A stretch of 64,000 nucleotides of DNA from an uncultured Desulfovibrio sp. (GCA_944327295.1 CALVHF010000003.1:1-64000), one strand, 5' to 3'; positions 46,576 through 56,053 are shown, counted from the first letter of the stretch. Numbers and translations: made by a program. Notes: generated by a model from the letters alone, not told the origin.

Positions 46576-46816
46576 GGGGCAGGGGGAAACGTTTGAAGTG
46601 GTAAAGGGAACAGGGGACGCTGTGACTGTGCTCGGCCGTGTGCGGCAGGGCTCAAGGAGTATCACAAAGCGCAGAAATGGAAAGCTGTCAGGAAAGGGCA
46701 TAAATTCATAAGATTTTTCAGGCAATTGCCTGGGCATTGACCAGTGCTTTTCAGACAGGGATGTCTTCGGGGGCAGGCTATGTGCCTGCCGGTCACGCCA
46801 TTTTCACACAAAAGCC

Positions 46817-46845
46817 TTGACAGGGAGAAGACAATGACAGACACT
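46817..46845 (+). promoter_or_regulatory. Promoter of tRNA-Arg
   Basis: A perfect TTGACA (46817-46822), 17-base spacer and GACACT (46840-46845), about 65 bases before the mature tRNA 5' end. The -10 box is weak. Confidence 0.5.
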
Positions 46846-46910
46846 AGCTCTCCAGATCAGCCGGACGCTCGGTCAGAGCCGATCGAAAACGGCCGGATCG
46901 CAGGAGTGCC

Positions 46911-46987
46911 GCGCCCGTAGCTCAGTTGGACAGAGCAGGAGCCTTCTAAGCTCTTGGTCGGGGGTTCGAATCCCTCCGGGCGCACCA
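46911..46987 (+). tRNA. tRNA-Arg (anticodon TCT)
   Basis: 77 bases with full cloverleaf. Acceptor GCGCCCG pairs with CGGGCGC, followed by A and an encoded CCA. D arm GCTC...GAGC, anticodon loop CTTCTAA giving TCT, and T arm around GGGTTCGAATCCC. Reads AGA codons, rare in this GC-rich genome. Confidence 0.97.
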
Positions 46988-47176
46988 AGTGTGCCCTGCC
47001 GACATGCCCTCTGCAAAAGGGCCGGCAGGAGCCTGCAAAAGACAGGAAGACAGAGAAGCGATGGCCAGGTCGTGGCCGGTCGCTGCAGATAGCAAGGCCT
47101 CATCCAGATTCAGTCTGGATGAGGCCTTCACATATTTTGGCAGGTCGATCGGAAAAATTCGGAACCTGCCTTGTCG

Positions 47177-48091
47177 TCACTGTGCTATGCGGGCACTTTT
47201 TTCCAGCGTGAGCAGGAAGACAGCCATCATGATGAAGGCGCAGCCGAACCAGCCAATAAGCGAGAAGTTTTCGTCAAAGAACAGCCAGACCCAGAAGGTG
47301 CCAAGGACAGGCTCTATGTTGCCTATGACTGCGGACTGCACCTGGCTTATGCGCTTGAGGCTCAGCCCCAGGGCAATATAGGCCAGAAAGTTGGTGAAGA
47401 CGCTCATGCCCACAAGCTGGGCCCAGACATAGAGGGAGTAGCCTGTCTCCAGAGGCAGGGAAAAGGGCAGGAGAAAGGTGGCAGAGCCGAGAAAGGCATA
47501 GGTGTAGATGGTCTGCACCCTGTATTTGCGCACAAACCAGAAGGTGTAGGGGAAGTAGGCCGCGTAGCCGAAGCCTGAGGCCAGGCCACAGACTATGCCC
47601 ACGGTGGAAAAGGACTGGGAATGGCTGCCGCCGGAGAGGCTGACAAGGATGACACCGAGCAGGGCTATGGCTATGGCGCAAAGCTTGGTTTTGGAGATGC
47701 CCTCATGGAAGAGGAGTCTTGAGAGGATGGCCACCCAGGCCGGAGCCGTGTAGAGCAGCACCACGGCCGTGGCACCACCGCTCTTGTCAATGGAGACCTG
47801 GAAGCTGCCGAACATGAGGGCTCCCACGATGCCGCCAATCGCAAACATGAGAAGGCCGTCCCTGAAGGGAACGCGCAGGCATCCGGTTGCAGCCGCGTAG
47901 GCGGCAAAGCACAGGCCGCCGAAGAGCGGGCGCCAGAAGGCAGTGGCAAGGGGCGTGACCCCGCAGTCAAAGAGTTCTCGGGAAAAGGGTGTGATGAGAG
48001 ACCACAGGGCAGCGGCCAGGGCTGCGTAGAAAAAGCCCAGAATAAGCGAATGATGCGTGGGCTGCATCTGGGTGGCAGATATGGTGGACAT
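47177..48091 (-). CDS. EamA/DMT-family transporter
   Basis: 304 aa, ten predicted membrane helices in two EamA halves. First: LGFFYAALAAALWSLITPFS and TPLATAFWRPLFGGLCFAAY. Second: VCGLASGFGYAAYFPYTFWF and IEPVLGTFWVWLFFDENFSL. Drug/metabolite transporter superfamily members export amino acids, nucleosides or other metabolites; substrate unknown. Start MSTISATQMQPTHH has a poor ribosome site. Followed in the operon direction by the tRNA-proximal region. Confidence 0.88.
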   Translation of the reverse strand: MSTISATQMQPTHHSLILGFFYAALAAALWSLITPFSRELFDCGVTPLATAFWRPLFGGLCFAAYAAATGCLRVPFRDGLLMFAIGGIVGALMFGSFQVSIDKSGGATAVVLLYTAPAWVAILSRLLFHEGISKTKLCAIAIALLGVILVSLSGGSHSQSFSTVGIVCGLASGFGYAAYFPYTFWFVRKYRVQTIYTYAFLGSATFLLPFSLPLETGYSLYVWAQLVGMSVFTNFLAYIALGLSLKRISQVQSAVIGNIEPVLGTFWVWLFFDENFSLIGWFGCAFIMMAVFLLTLEKSARIAQ

Positions 48092-48128
48092 GGTGCTTTG
48101 GATGGGAGGGAAAAAGAATCGTGTCGTA

Positions 48129-48797
48129 TCAGACGAGACGGGTTTCCAGGTTGCGGGCGCAGGCAAAGCGGACAAGAGTCTCTGCAGCCTTTTCCATGGC
48201 CATTTCAAGAGGCTCTCTGCCCGAAAAGCCGTAGAGAACGGTGCAGACCGAGGTAGCTTCCAGGGTGATGCAGGCACGCTGGGAATCACTGACAGGAGTA
48301 CCGAAGGGGCCGTCCGCATCGCTCAGCAGGGGCATGTTGTGCAGAGGGATGGAACCCTTGCCCAGCCCCTGGTAGCTTTCCCCTTCTGCACCTAGGCGCA
48401 GGACAATGTCTCCGCAAATATGGGCGCAGTCGTAGCTGCCAAGGGAAAAGCCCGTTTCCAGGGAAAGGACATTGCAGCTGTCTACCACAGAGTTGATCTG
48501 ATAGAGTTCTTTGCCCTGACGCACACGGCGGTACAGGGCCTCCGAGGAGACACGCCAGCGACCGGGATCCATGCCAAAGGCTTTGAAGGCGCAACGGGCC
48601 TCGGAAATGCCGGGCATGTCTGTGAGAGGCTTCTCGGCAAGGGTTGCAGCAAGCTCGGGGGCCAGCGTGTCCCGGTACTGGGTCCACAGTTCCTGACACG
48701 AGTCTGTCACAGCGACTTCATAGAAGAGGCAGCCCAGCGAGGTAGCAGGCCAGAGCTGCAGGATCCGGGGATCTATGGAGATGGCGGGCACGGACAT
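48129..48797 (-). CDS. B3/B4 tRNA-binding-like domain protein
   Basis: 222 aa matching the stand-alone B3/B4 domain of phenylalanyl-tRNA synthetase beta: PGISEARCAFKAFGMDPGRW, SSEALYRRVRQGKELYQINS, VDSCNVLSLETGFSLGSYD and AEGESYQGLGKGSIPLHNMP. Such free-standing proteins may edit or bind mischarged amino acids; exact role unknown. Start ATG at 48797 follows AAGGAA. Close upstream of the EamA gene (37 bases), so co-transcription is likely. Confidence 0.85.
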   Translation of the reverse strand: MSVPAISIDPRILQLWPATSLGCLFYEVAVTDSCQELWTQYRDTLAPELAATLAEKPLTDMPGISEARCAFKAFGMDPGRWRVSSEALYRRVRQGKELYQINSVVDSCNVLSLETGFSLGSYDCAHICGDIVLRLGAEGESYQGLGKGSIPLHNMPLLSDADGPFGTPVSDSQRACITLEATSVCTVLYGFSGREPLEMAMEKAAETLVRFACARNLETRLV

Positions 48798-49351
48798 GGC
48801 GACGATTCCTTGGTGAAGAAGGGACGGTTTCGATCCCTGAAAAGAGACGGACAGGCAATCCAGGGAAGATTGGCCGGAGGGCGAGAGTACGCATATGCCT
48901 CATCTCCTGCAAGGGGCAGGCACAGGCTGCAGAAACAGGGAAGGCTCTGCGGAGAGGCCTGGGTGTTTTTTGTGACAGGATCACGAATCTCGTGGCCTGC
49001 TATATTTTCTGCTTTAGCAGGTGGAAAAATGCTTTGCAACTGAATATCAATATCAGAATATGATATGTGAACGCAAAGAATCAAATATCTTTAGAAGAAG
49101 AAAATTGGCAAGTCTTTAATCGAAAATTGAACAGACCTGTTTATGAGAGACATGATGTCATTGCTTGAATATATGAAATTAAAAACGTTATATTAAAGAT
49201 AATATGAGAGTATAAGTAGAAAAAATCAAGAGGTGTGAAACCGGGTAAAAAATTTGTATTCATGCAAAACACTTGACAAATTAGTGATAATATGGTGGCT
49301 ATATATAAATGCACTATTTGCCAATAAATTGTGCCAAAGGAGGAGAATATT
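48798..49351. other. AT-rich regulatory region upstream of mucR
   Basis: 554 bases without a gene. The second half is strikingly AT-rich. Inverted repeat ATATCA-5-TGATAT at 49050-49066, with further ATATCA half-sites before it, looks like an operator. The mucR promoter is likely around 49273 (TTGACA). Confidence 0.5.
49273..49304 (+). promoter_or_regulatory. Likely mucR promoter
   Basis: Perfect TTGACA at 49273-49278; an AT-rich -10 candidate CTATAT (49299-49304) sits 20 bases on, wider than ideal, and overlapping ATATAT boxes give other choices. Located about 50 bases before the GTG start. Confidence 0.45.
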
Positions 49352-49741
49352 GTGCCTAACGCAGATATTATGCAGCAAGCTTTGGAAATAGCCCGTGCCC
49401 AGGCAGGCGTTCGCGCCATGACGGCCGCCGAGGTGGCAGCCTATGTCAGCGAACTGGCCCAGACACTGGAAAATGCTATGTGTCCTGAAGAAGCCAAGCA
49501 GACACCTGCCGTCGACCCCAAGAATTCCATCGGTGAATCCTATGTCACCTGCCTTGAGTGCGGAAAGAAGTTCAAGGTGATGGGCAACCGCCACCTCAAG
49601 ACGCATGGACTGACAGCCAAGGAATACAAGGCCAAGTGGGGCCTCAAGAAGGGCGTCTCCTTGGCGGCCAAGTCGCTTGTCCGTATGCGCCGCAAGAAGA
49701 TGCAGGACATGCGTCTGTGGGAACGCAAGGGGACAAAGTAA
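49352..49741 (+). CDS. MucR/Ros family zinc-finger transcriptional regulator
   Basis: 129 aa. DNA-binding regulator with the Ros/MucR Cys2His2 finger: CLECGKKFKVMGNRHLKTH (Cx2C...Hx3H), then GLTAKEYKAKWGLKKGVSL. These proteins bind AT-rich DNA and often repress their own gene and surface/secretion genes. GTG at 49352 is chosen over GTG at 49331 because AAAGGAGGA lies at ideal spacing before it. The AT-rich upstream region would suit autoregulation. A link to the T6SS is possible but only inferred. Confidence 0.9.
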   Translation: MPNADIMQQALEIARAQAGVRAMTAAEVAAYVSELAQTLENAMCPEEAKQTPAVDPKNSIGESYVTCLECGKKFKVMGNRHLKTHGLTAKEYKAKWGLKKGVSLAAKSLVRMRRKKMQDMRLWERKGTK

Positions 49742-49813
49742 CAGGACTTCAGGACAACGGACACTGGAGAAGAGTGAAGAAGACTCTTTTTTGTACAGTT
49801 TTGCAAACTGTTA

Positions 49814-49852
49814 CCCACTGTATTGGAAACATTTCGATACAGTGGGATTTTT
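49814..49852 (+). terminator. Rho-independent terminator of mucR
   Basis: 10-bp stem CCCACTGTAT / ATACAGTGGG, 13-base loop, then ATTTTTT. About 70 bases past the stop. Confidence 0.88.
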
Positions 49853-50926
49853 TATACATGAAGAGCGTGCTGCACAGTGCTGTGGCGACGCGGAGGAAAC
49901 GGACAGAAAGCAAAGGGCGTGAAAGCTTTTCCTGTACAATGCATGGACAGGGGCCGGACACAAGCCCGTCTCCTGATCCGGGCAGTTTGGGGACAGGAGA
50001 CGGGCCAGGCACGAACGGAGGGCAGGAGTGGCCTGTTCCGGAACATCAGAAGACTTTGAAAAAAAGTATTTTTGGGGATGCAATGAGAGACAGGATACAT
50101 TTTTAAAGAGGGAAGTTGCATGAAATGACACTTCTTGTTTGCCAAAAATGCAAGAGAAAAAACATGAAAAATGGCAAACATGAGAGAGAAGAGAAGACAT
50201 GTTTGGTTGAAAAGAGCGTCAGTGGAACTGGCAGCCTGTTCGGAGCTTCACTGGAATAAAAATTTTTACAGGCATATTGTAACAGGTTACAGCTAAAAAA
50301 AGAAAAAATGCTGTTACAAAGGCAAAAAAATTGTACCAGATGTGTTGACAATGAAAATGAAGTTCAATTACATAGGACGCAAGGAAATTCGGCCCGTGCA
50401 TACGGTCCTTGTCTGCATATCGGACATGCTGTCCTGCACAAGGCTGAAGCGAGACCGGCAGCCAGGGGCAGATGTCTGCATCTGAACCTCTCCCGGAGCC
50501 TTTTTCAGACCCCGGAATTTGCAAGCGGACAAGCGAGCAGTGTCCTGATTGAGCACTGATGTCGTATCACAAGCCTGTGCTGCCTTTATTGCATGGGGCA
50601 GGGAGCAAGGCTCCTGGCATCCTAAGAGAAACCCGGCTGGCGAGGAGGCTCCAGGGGCTGATATCAGCGAGACATCAAGGGAAGGCGGCATCGAATTTTA
50701 CCTATGTCAGGCACAGTGTGCTTGTGTGCTGACACAAATGCTTTTCAGTCATAAAAACGGCGGTCCGCAATACTGACAGATCTGCAGGAACAATTATAAC
50801 TGGAAAGAAAATCCGTTGAGTTTTCATTTTTTTTTGGGAATATGCGCGCGTACGAATCAAAATCAAATTCTAATTTCTTTTTTGCTTTCAGTGTTTACCT
50901 GAAGCGGAAAATACAAGGGAGGATTT
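49853..50926. other. Long gene-free region upstream of feoB
   Basis: About 1070 bases with no convincing gene. It contains a 12-bp stem (49964-50005), a 9-bp inverted repeat TGTTTGCCA / TGGCAAACA (50136-50144, 50172-50180), a palindrome TGTAAC-AG-GTTACA (50278-50291) and an AT-rich leader before feoB. A regulator site or small RNA is likely; I could not define a Fur box. Confidence 0.5.
49964..50005. other. Stable hairpin in the mucR-feoB gap
   Basis: GCCCGTCTCCTG and CAGGAGACGGGC form a perfect 12-bp stem with an 18-base loop. No T tract follows. Candidate structured RNA or RNA-end element. Confidence 0.5.
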
Positions 50927-53188
50927 ATGGCGACTGAATGCTGCTGCCAGAGCGAAGAAGCCAGAAAAACTGGGGAGGACACCTTTACTGCACCGGCGTC
51001 AACCCATGGCGGCAATCTTCGCATAGCCCTGGCCGGTAACCCGAACTGCGGCAAGACCACGCTGTTCAATACCTACACCGGCGCCCGTCAGCATGTGGGC
51101 AACTATCCCGGTGTCACCGTGGACCGCAAGGAAGGGCCCATGACTGTCAACGGCAGGGACATTACCCTGGTTGACATCCCCGGTACCTATTCGCTCACGG
51201 CCTATTCGCAGGAAGAACTGGTCGCCCGCAGCGAACTCTCCTTCGGCATGGTCGATGCCGTCATCGACATCGCCGATGCGTCGGCGCTGCAGCGCAGCAT
51301 GCTGCTGACCGTGCAGATCATGGAAATGGGCATGCCCGTGGTTCTCGCCTGCAACATGATGGACGAAGCCCGCAAGGCCGGCGTGCACATCAACATGAAG
51401 AAGCTCTCCCAGAAGCTGGGTGTGCCCTGCATGCCTCTGGTTGCCCGCACGGGCGAAGGCGCCAGGGAAATCATGCAGCAGGCCCTGAAGCTGGGCGACA
51501 AGGGTCGTCAGGAACCGCTGCGCCTTTCCTATGGTGCGGAAATTGATGCTGCCCTGGCTCCCCTGGAAAAGCGCCTCACCGAAGAGAATGTGCTCACCAA
51601 CCTGTACCACCCCCACTGGACGGCCATCAAGCTGCTCGAGGGCGACCAAGAAGTGATCAAGACCTTCCGCGAGACCCATGGCGACATAGCCGAGGAAATC
51701 CTTGAGCACTGTGCTGCCACGGCCAAGCAGGTCCGCGATGTTCGCAACACCACCTGCGAATCCGTGATCACCGATGCCCGCTACGGCTACATCCGCGGCC
51801 TTCTGGCCGACGTGGTGACCCAGGATGCCGGCAAGGACCGTCTGGCTCTCACCGACAAGCTCGACAAGATCCTGACCAATGCCCTGCTTGGTCCCATCAT
51901 CATGATCGGCGTCCTGTACGCCATGTTCTGGATCACCATTGAACTTGGCGCCTATCCCCAGGGCTGGGTTGAAGACTTCTTCGGCTGGCTGGGCGAGATC
52001 TGCGACGGTGCCATGGCAGATGGTGCCCTGAAATCCCTTGTCGTTGACGGCATCATCGGCGGCGTCGGCGGCGTGGTCAGCTTCGTGCCGCTCATCGCCA
52101 TCATGTTCGCCCTCATCGCCTTCATCGAGGACAGCGGCTACATGGCCCGCATTTCCTACATGATGGACCGCATCTTCCGCATGTTCGGCCTGCACGGCGC
52201 CTCCGTCATGCCCTACATCATTGCCGGCGGCATCGCCGGTGGCTGCGCCATCCCCGGTGCCATGGCCACCAGAACCCTGCGCAGCCCCAAGGAAAAGCTG
52301 GCAACCCTGCTGACCCTGCCCTACATGGCCTGCGGCGCCAAGGTCCCGGTTTTCCTGCTCCTCATTGCTGCCTTCTTCCCGGAAAATCCCGCCACGGCCT
52401 TCTTCATGATTCTGGGCGCCGGCTGGCTTTCCGCTCTCCTTGTGGCTCTGCTCCTGCGCCACACCATCATCAAGGGCGATGCCACTCCCTTTGTCATGGA
52501 ACTGCCGCCCTACCGCATGCCCACCATTTTCGCTATCCTGCTCCACATGTGGGAGCGTACCTGGATGTATCTGAAGAAGGCCGGTACCGTCATCCTTGCC
52601 ATCTCCATCATCATCTGGGCTGCCCTGACCTATCCTTCCCTGCCTGAAGACATGGAAGCTCCCTACACCCAGAAGATTGAACAGCTGACTGCCGCCGCCG
52701 AAGCCCTGCCCGAGGGCTCCGAAGAGCGTACTGCCGCTGACGAGGCCGTTGCCGAAGCTGAGAACGCCCTTGCCGAAGCAGCCCTGCAGTACTCCTACGC
52801 CGGACGCATTGGCGTGGCTCTTGAGCCCTACACCCAGGTGGCCGGTTTTAGCTGGCAGACCAACATCGCCCTGGTTGCCGGTGTGGCCGCCAAGGAAGCC
52901 GTTGTGTCCACACTTGGTACTGCCTACTCCATGGGCGAACAGGATCCTGAAGACGCTGCTCCCCTTGGCGAACGCCTGAAGCAGGATCCCAACTTCGACA
53001 AGGCCACGGCCCTGTCCCTCATCCTCTTCGTGCTCATGTACTCGCCCTGCTTCGTGGCTCTGGTTGTCATCAAGTCCGAAGCCGGCAGCTGGGGCTGGCT
53101 GCTCTTCAGCATGATATTCAATACAGCGCTTGCCTTTGCCGTGGCGACCGTCGCCTACCACATCGGCAAGTCCATTTTTGCGGCATAA
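50927..53188 (+). CDS. feoB: Ferrous iron transporter FeoB
   Basis: 753 aa, full length. GTP-gated Fe(II) importer in the inner membrane. G domain: G1 GNPNCGKT (37-44), G2 Thr about 64 in YPGVTV, G3 DIPG (83-86), G4 NMMD (143-146). The membrane part holds the two Gate motifs (for example ARISYMMDRIFRMFGLHG and MPYIIAGGIAGGCAIPGAMA; LPYMACGAKVPVF). A Glu/Ala-rich insert sits between late helices. The N terminus has a CCC cluster (residues 5-7). Start ATG follows GGGAGG. No feoA or feoC neighbour is visible. Confidence 0.96.
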   Translation: MATECCCQSEEARKTGEDTFTAPASTHGGNLRIALAGNPNCGKTTLFNTYTGARQHVGNYPGVTVDRKEGPMTVNGRDITLVDIPGTYSLTAYSQEELVARSELSFGMVDAVIDIADASALQRSMLLTVQIMEMGMPVVLACNMMDEARKAGVHINMKKLSQKLGVPCMPLVARTGEGAREIMQQALKLGDKGRQEPLRLSYGAEIDAALAPLEKRLTEENVLTNLYHPHWTAIKLLEGDQEVIKTFRETHGDIAEEILEHCAATAKQVRDVRNTTCESVITDARYGYIRGLLADVVTQDAGKDRLALTDKLDKILTNALLGPIIMIGVLYAMFWITIELGAYPQGWVEDFFGWLGEICDGAMADGALKSLVVDGIIGGVGGVVSFVPLIAIMFALIAFIEDSGYMARISYMMDRIFRMFGLHGASVMPYIIAGGIAGGCAIPGAMATRTLRSPKEKLATLLTLPYMACGAKVPVFLLLIAAFFPENPATAFFMILGAGWLSALLVALLLRHTIIKGDATPFVMELPPYRMPTIFAILLHMWERTWMYLKKAGTVILAISIIIWAALTYPSLPEDMEAPYTQKIEQLTAAAEALPEGSEERTAADEAVAEAENALAEAALQYSYAGRIGVALEPYTQVAGFSWQTNIALVAGVAAKEAVVSTLGTAYSMGEQDPEDAAPLGERLKQDPNFDKATALSLILFVLMYSPCFVALVVIKSEAGSWGWLLFSMIFNTALAFAVATVAYHIGKSIFAA

Positions 53189-53201
53189 CTCTCCCTTATC
53201 C

Positions 53202-53230
53202 GGGCGGACGGGGCGTCACCCCTGTCCGCC
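53202..53230 (+). terminator. GC-rich hairpin after feoB
   Basis: GGGCGGACGGGG pairs with CCCCTGTCCGCCC, allowing one bulge, over a 5-base loop, 14 bases past the feoB stop. No T tract, so termination may be partial. Confidence 0.5.
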
Positions 53231-53357
53231 CTGGTGGGGACTGATGAGCCAGCCCCGTCACACAACGCAAAGATGCGTAGCCTTTTGCCCGCACGGAACA
53301 AGCAAGGCGGCTCATCAAGAAACCTTTCCACTTATTTTTCATTTGGGGTTTACAACA

Positions 53358-54899
53358 ATGAAAAAGCTTATGACACTGATTCTGGCTGCTGGCCTTTTTG
53401 TGGCAGGCACTGTGCCCGCCAGCGCCATTGAATTCAAGGCCCAGGGTGAATGGCTGATGGGCTTCGGTGTTGGTGAAGGCAACCTGATCAATCAGATTCG
53501 TACTGCTAATGGCAAGCAGAAGGCTGACAACGACGACAAGTTCAGCGCCATGCAGCGTGTGCGTCTGCAGCTGGACGCCGTGGCCTCCGAGAACCTGTCC
53601 GGTACCGTGCTCTTTGAACTGCTGGAAACCACCTGGGGCAATGCCGAAAGCGGCGGCGCCCTGGGTGCCGACGGCCAGATCGTGGGCGTGCTCAATGCCT
53701 ACATCGACTGGGCCGTGCCGAACACCGATCTGAAGGTCCGCATGGGCCTGCAGCCCATTGAAATGCCCAACGTGGCCGGCGGCTCCAGCATCCTGAACAC
53801 CGATGCCCTGGCTGCCGTGACCCTGAACTATCAGTTCAACGAAAACGTGGGCGCCACCCTCATGTGGGGCCGTCCCTACAATGACAACTACTCAACCACT
53901 GGTAACGGACTCGATAACGACAAAAACAACTATCTCGACAATATAGACCTGATTGCCCTGTCCGTGCCGCTGACCTTTGACGGCATTGAAGTGACCCCCT
54001 GGATCATGTACGGCATCATCGGTCAGAACGCGGCTCGCGCTTTTACAGATGGTGATCCTGAGAATGGCGAGTACCTTGGTCCCACGGATCTCTTTGCCTT
54101 CAACGGTGCTGTCCCTGCTGACACCCTGATGCGCCGTCATGCCAATACCAGCGCCTTCTGGGCCGGCCTGCCCTTCAAGCTCTCCTTCTGGGATCCGCTG
54201 AACATCGAAGTGGACCTCAACTACGGCTATGTGGAGAGCATCGGCCGCTATGATCTTCAAAACACGTATACTGGCGCATGGAAGCGTGCCGACTCCAGAC
54301 GCGAAGGCTGGCTGGCCAAGGCCCTTATCGAATACAAGATGGACTGGGGTACCCCCGGCATCTTCGGCTGGTATGCTTCCGGTGACGACAGCAATCCCAA
54401 GAACGGTTCCGAGCGCCTGCCTGCCATCGAAGCCAAGGGCAACTTCACCTCCATCATGGGTGACGACAACTACGGCTGGGCCTCCAATGGCGGCTTCTAC
54501 GACCGCACCCTGAACTACGCCGGTACCTGGGGCATCGGCCTGCAGCTCAAGGAAATGAGCTTTGTGGAAGATCTCTCCCACACCTTCCGCGTGGCCTACT
54601 GGGGCGGCACCAACTCCCCCGAGATGGCCAAGTATGCCACAGATCCCATGGCCTGGAATGCCGGCTACTCCGACTCTGCCACGACAGACGGTCTCTACCT
54701 GACCAGGAACGACGGCCTGCTCGAATTCAACCTGATCAACAAGTATCAGATGTACGAGAACTTCGAGATCAACCTGGAACTGGGCTACATGGTCAACTTC
54801 TTTGATGACGACACATGGAAGAAGGCCGGTAATGCGGGCTCTATCTACGAAAAGCAGGATGCCTGGAAGGCCCAGCTGATCTTCGCCTATTCCTTCTAA
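53358..54899 (+). CDS. Outer-membrane homotrimeric porin
   Basis: 513 aa. Signal peptide MKKLMTLILAAGLFVAGTVP then SASA-type cleavage near residue 23. Mature protein is a beta-barrel with alternating short strands, RVRLQLDAVASENLSGTVLF, YIDWAVPNTDLKVRMGLQPI, DLIALSVPLTFDGIEVTPWI, and a C-terminal FAYSF with terminal Phe, as required by the BAM complex. Resembles the homotrimeric porins of Desulfovibrio. It should allow passive uptake of small solutes. Ribosome site weak (GGGG, distant); the 169-base leader is shared with the feoB hairpin. Confidence 0.93.
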   Translation: MKKLMTLILAAGLFVAGTVPASAIEFKAQGEWLMGFGVGEGNLINQIRTANGKQKADNDDKFSAMQRVRLQLDAVASENLSGTVLFELLETTWGNAESGGALGADGQIVGVLNAYIDWAVPNTDLKVRMGLQPIEMPNVAGGSSILNTDALAAVTLNYQFNENVGATLMWGRPYNDNYSTTGNGLDNDKNNYLDNIDLIALSVPLTFDGIEVTPWIMYGIIGQNAARAFTDGDPENGEYLGPTDLFAFNGAVPADTLMRRHANTSAFWAGLPFKLSFWDPLNIEVDLNYGYVESIGRYDLQNTYTGAWKRADSRREGWLAKALIEYKMDWGTPGIFGWYASGDDSNPKNGSERLPAIEAKGNFTSIMGDDNYGWASNGGFYDRTLNYAGTWGIGLQLKEMSFVEDLSHTFRVAYWGGTNSPEMAKYATDPMAWNAGYSDSATTDGLYLTRNDGLLEFNLINKYQMYENFEINLELGYMVNFFDDDTWKKAGNAGSIYEKQDAWKAQLIFAYSF

Positions 54900-54922
54900 T
54901 TGAAACCCATTTGACTTTCCTG

Positions 54923-54952
54923 CTGCTTCGGGGCGGCATACGCCCGGAGCAG
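54923..54952 (+). terminator. First hairpin after the porin gene
   Basis: CTGCTTCGGGGCG / CGCCCGGAGCAG, about 12 pairs with one bulge and a 5-base loop, followed by a weak T-rich stretch. Confidence 0.6.
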
Positions 54953-54969
54953 CGTTCCTTCCTTATCAT

Positions 54970-55007
54970 GGGGTGCTCATTCTATCTTGGTGGGCACCCC
55001 TGTTTTG
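54970..55007 (+). terminator. Second terminator after the porin gene
   Basis: 10-bp stem GGGGTGCTCA / TGGGCACCCC, 11-base loop, then TGTTTTG. Tandem terminators suit a highly expressed porin. Confidence 0.7.
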
Positions 55008-55219
55008 TTGGCATATTGTAACAGATCGGCAATGTCCCGGCATCCATTCCGGTATAGAAGAACTCTGCGAGACGAGCTTCGGGGGCAAGCCCCGAGGAAC
55101 CTGGACAGGCAGCTTGCCCGAAAAACAGTCTGAACTGCAGGTCCTGTGCAGCTTTCCGTGTACACAGAGTTGTGCATCTGCCAAATCGCCGCTCAAATCA
55201 TGAAGAACAGTGCGAGCGC

Positions 55220-55257
55220 AAAAAAAGAGCAGACCCCTGCTTGCACAAGGCCTGCTC
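55220..55257 (-). terminator. Rho-independent terminator of the IHF/HU-like gene
   Basis: Minus strand: GAGCAGGCC pairs with GGTCTGCTC (9 bp, one G-T), a 13-base loop, then T7. 36 bases past the stop. Confidence 0.85.
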
Positions 55258-55292
55258 CTGTCAAAATTTGTGCAGAGAACGAATCCGGCTTT

Positions 55293-55652
55293 CTAGTAGC
55301 CCTCTTCGACGCCGTCTTCCTGCCACTCCTCGTTGAGCTGGGCACGAAGCTTGCGGGACAGCTTGAAGGTCGCAACCATGCGTTCGGAGAGGATCATCTT
55401 TTCGCCAGTCTTGGGGTTGCGACCGGGACGGGGCTTCTTGAGCCTGGCTTCAAACTTGCCGAAGCTGGAGATGAGAACGGAGCGATCTTCCACAAGGCCG
55501 CGCTTGAGGAGGGTGATCAGGCCTTCAACGCCCTTCTTTGCCTCATCGACAGTAAGCCCGGTGGCCTCTCTGACATTGTCAACAATGTCTGCCTTCACCA
55601 GGGTGTGGCCTGTTTTCACAGTCACAGGTTTGCGTCTAAGTTTCTTGGTCAT
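55293..55652 (-). CDS. IHF/HU-family nucleoid protein
   Basis: 119 aa, longer than HU (90) because of basic N-terminal and acidic C-terminal extensions. Dimeric DNA-bending protein. Core: TLVKADIVDNVREATGLTVD, EAKKGVEGLITLL, SVLISSFGKFEARLKK and the DNA-binding beta arm PGRNPKTGEKMI. Start MTKKLRRKPV follows AAGGAGG. IHF-alpha-like rather than HU by the arm, but the subunit cannot be fixed from sequence alone. Confidence 0.88.
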   Translation of the reverse strand: MTKKLRRKPVTVKTGHTLVKADIVDNVREATGLTVDEAKKGVEGLITLLKRGLVEDRSVLISSFGKFEARLKKPRPGRNPKTGEKMILSERMVATFKLSRKLRAQLNEEWQEDGVEEGY

Positions 55653-56053
55653 GCCAGCAATCCTCCTTACGTGCGGCGCTAGTCGCATGGTGTGCAGTCT
55701 GCCCGATTTTTATGAAATGTCAAGCCTCTGGACAGAATCTCGCAGCGCGGTTCTCCCAAATAGCCCCAAACGACGAAAAAGGAAAGAGAACAGGGGCTGG
55801 ATGCATGCAGGGAGAAATTTGTTCCGGAGTATCGATACTTAGACTGAATTTTCCTGCAAGGGGTGCTCAATGGGGGCTGGGACCTGAAAAAGCTCCTGTT
55901 CAGACTCCTTCGGCTCTCGTCTGCAGTGCGGGCACGGCATTTTTTGCAAAAAAGGCCTGCGGAGTGTACGGTCTTAACACTTTCTTGACGCCGGATTTTG
56001 CATAGTGTCTTCGTACACAAAAGAACTCATTCCTCAACCCAAGGAGCTCTATC
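55653..56053. other. Divergent gene-free region between the IHF-like and ygiW-like genes
   Basis: 400 bases. Holds both promoters. No clear promoter pair was found for either gene. Nothing else recognised. Confidence 0.4.

Noticed and set aside
46834-46920. A 28-codon frame with a fair ribosome site just before tRNA-Arg
   Set aside because: Its stop lies inside the tRNA acceptor stem and its start overlaps the tRNA promoter spacer; the sequence has no protein-like signature.
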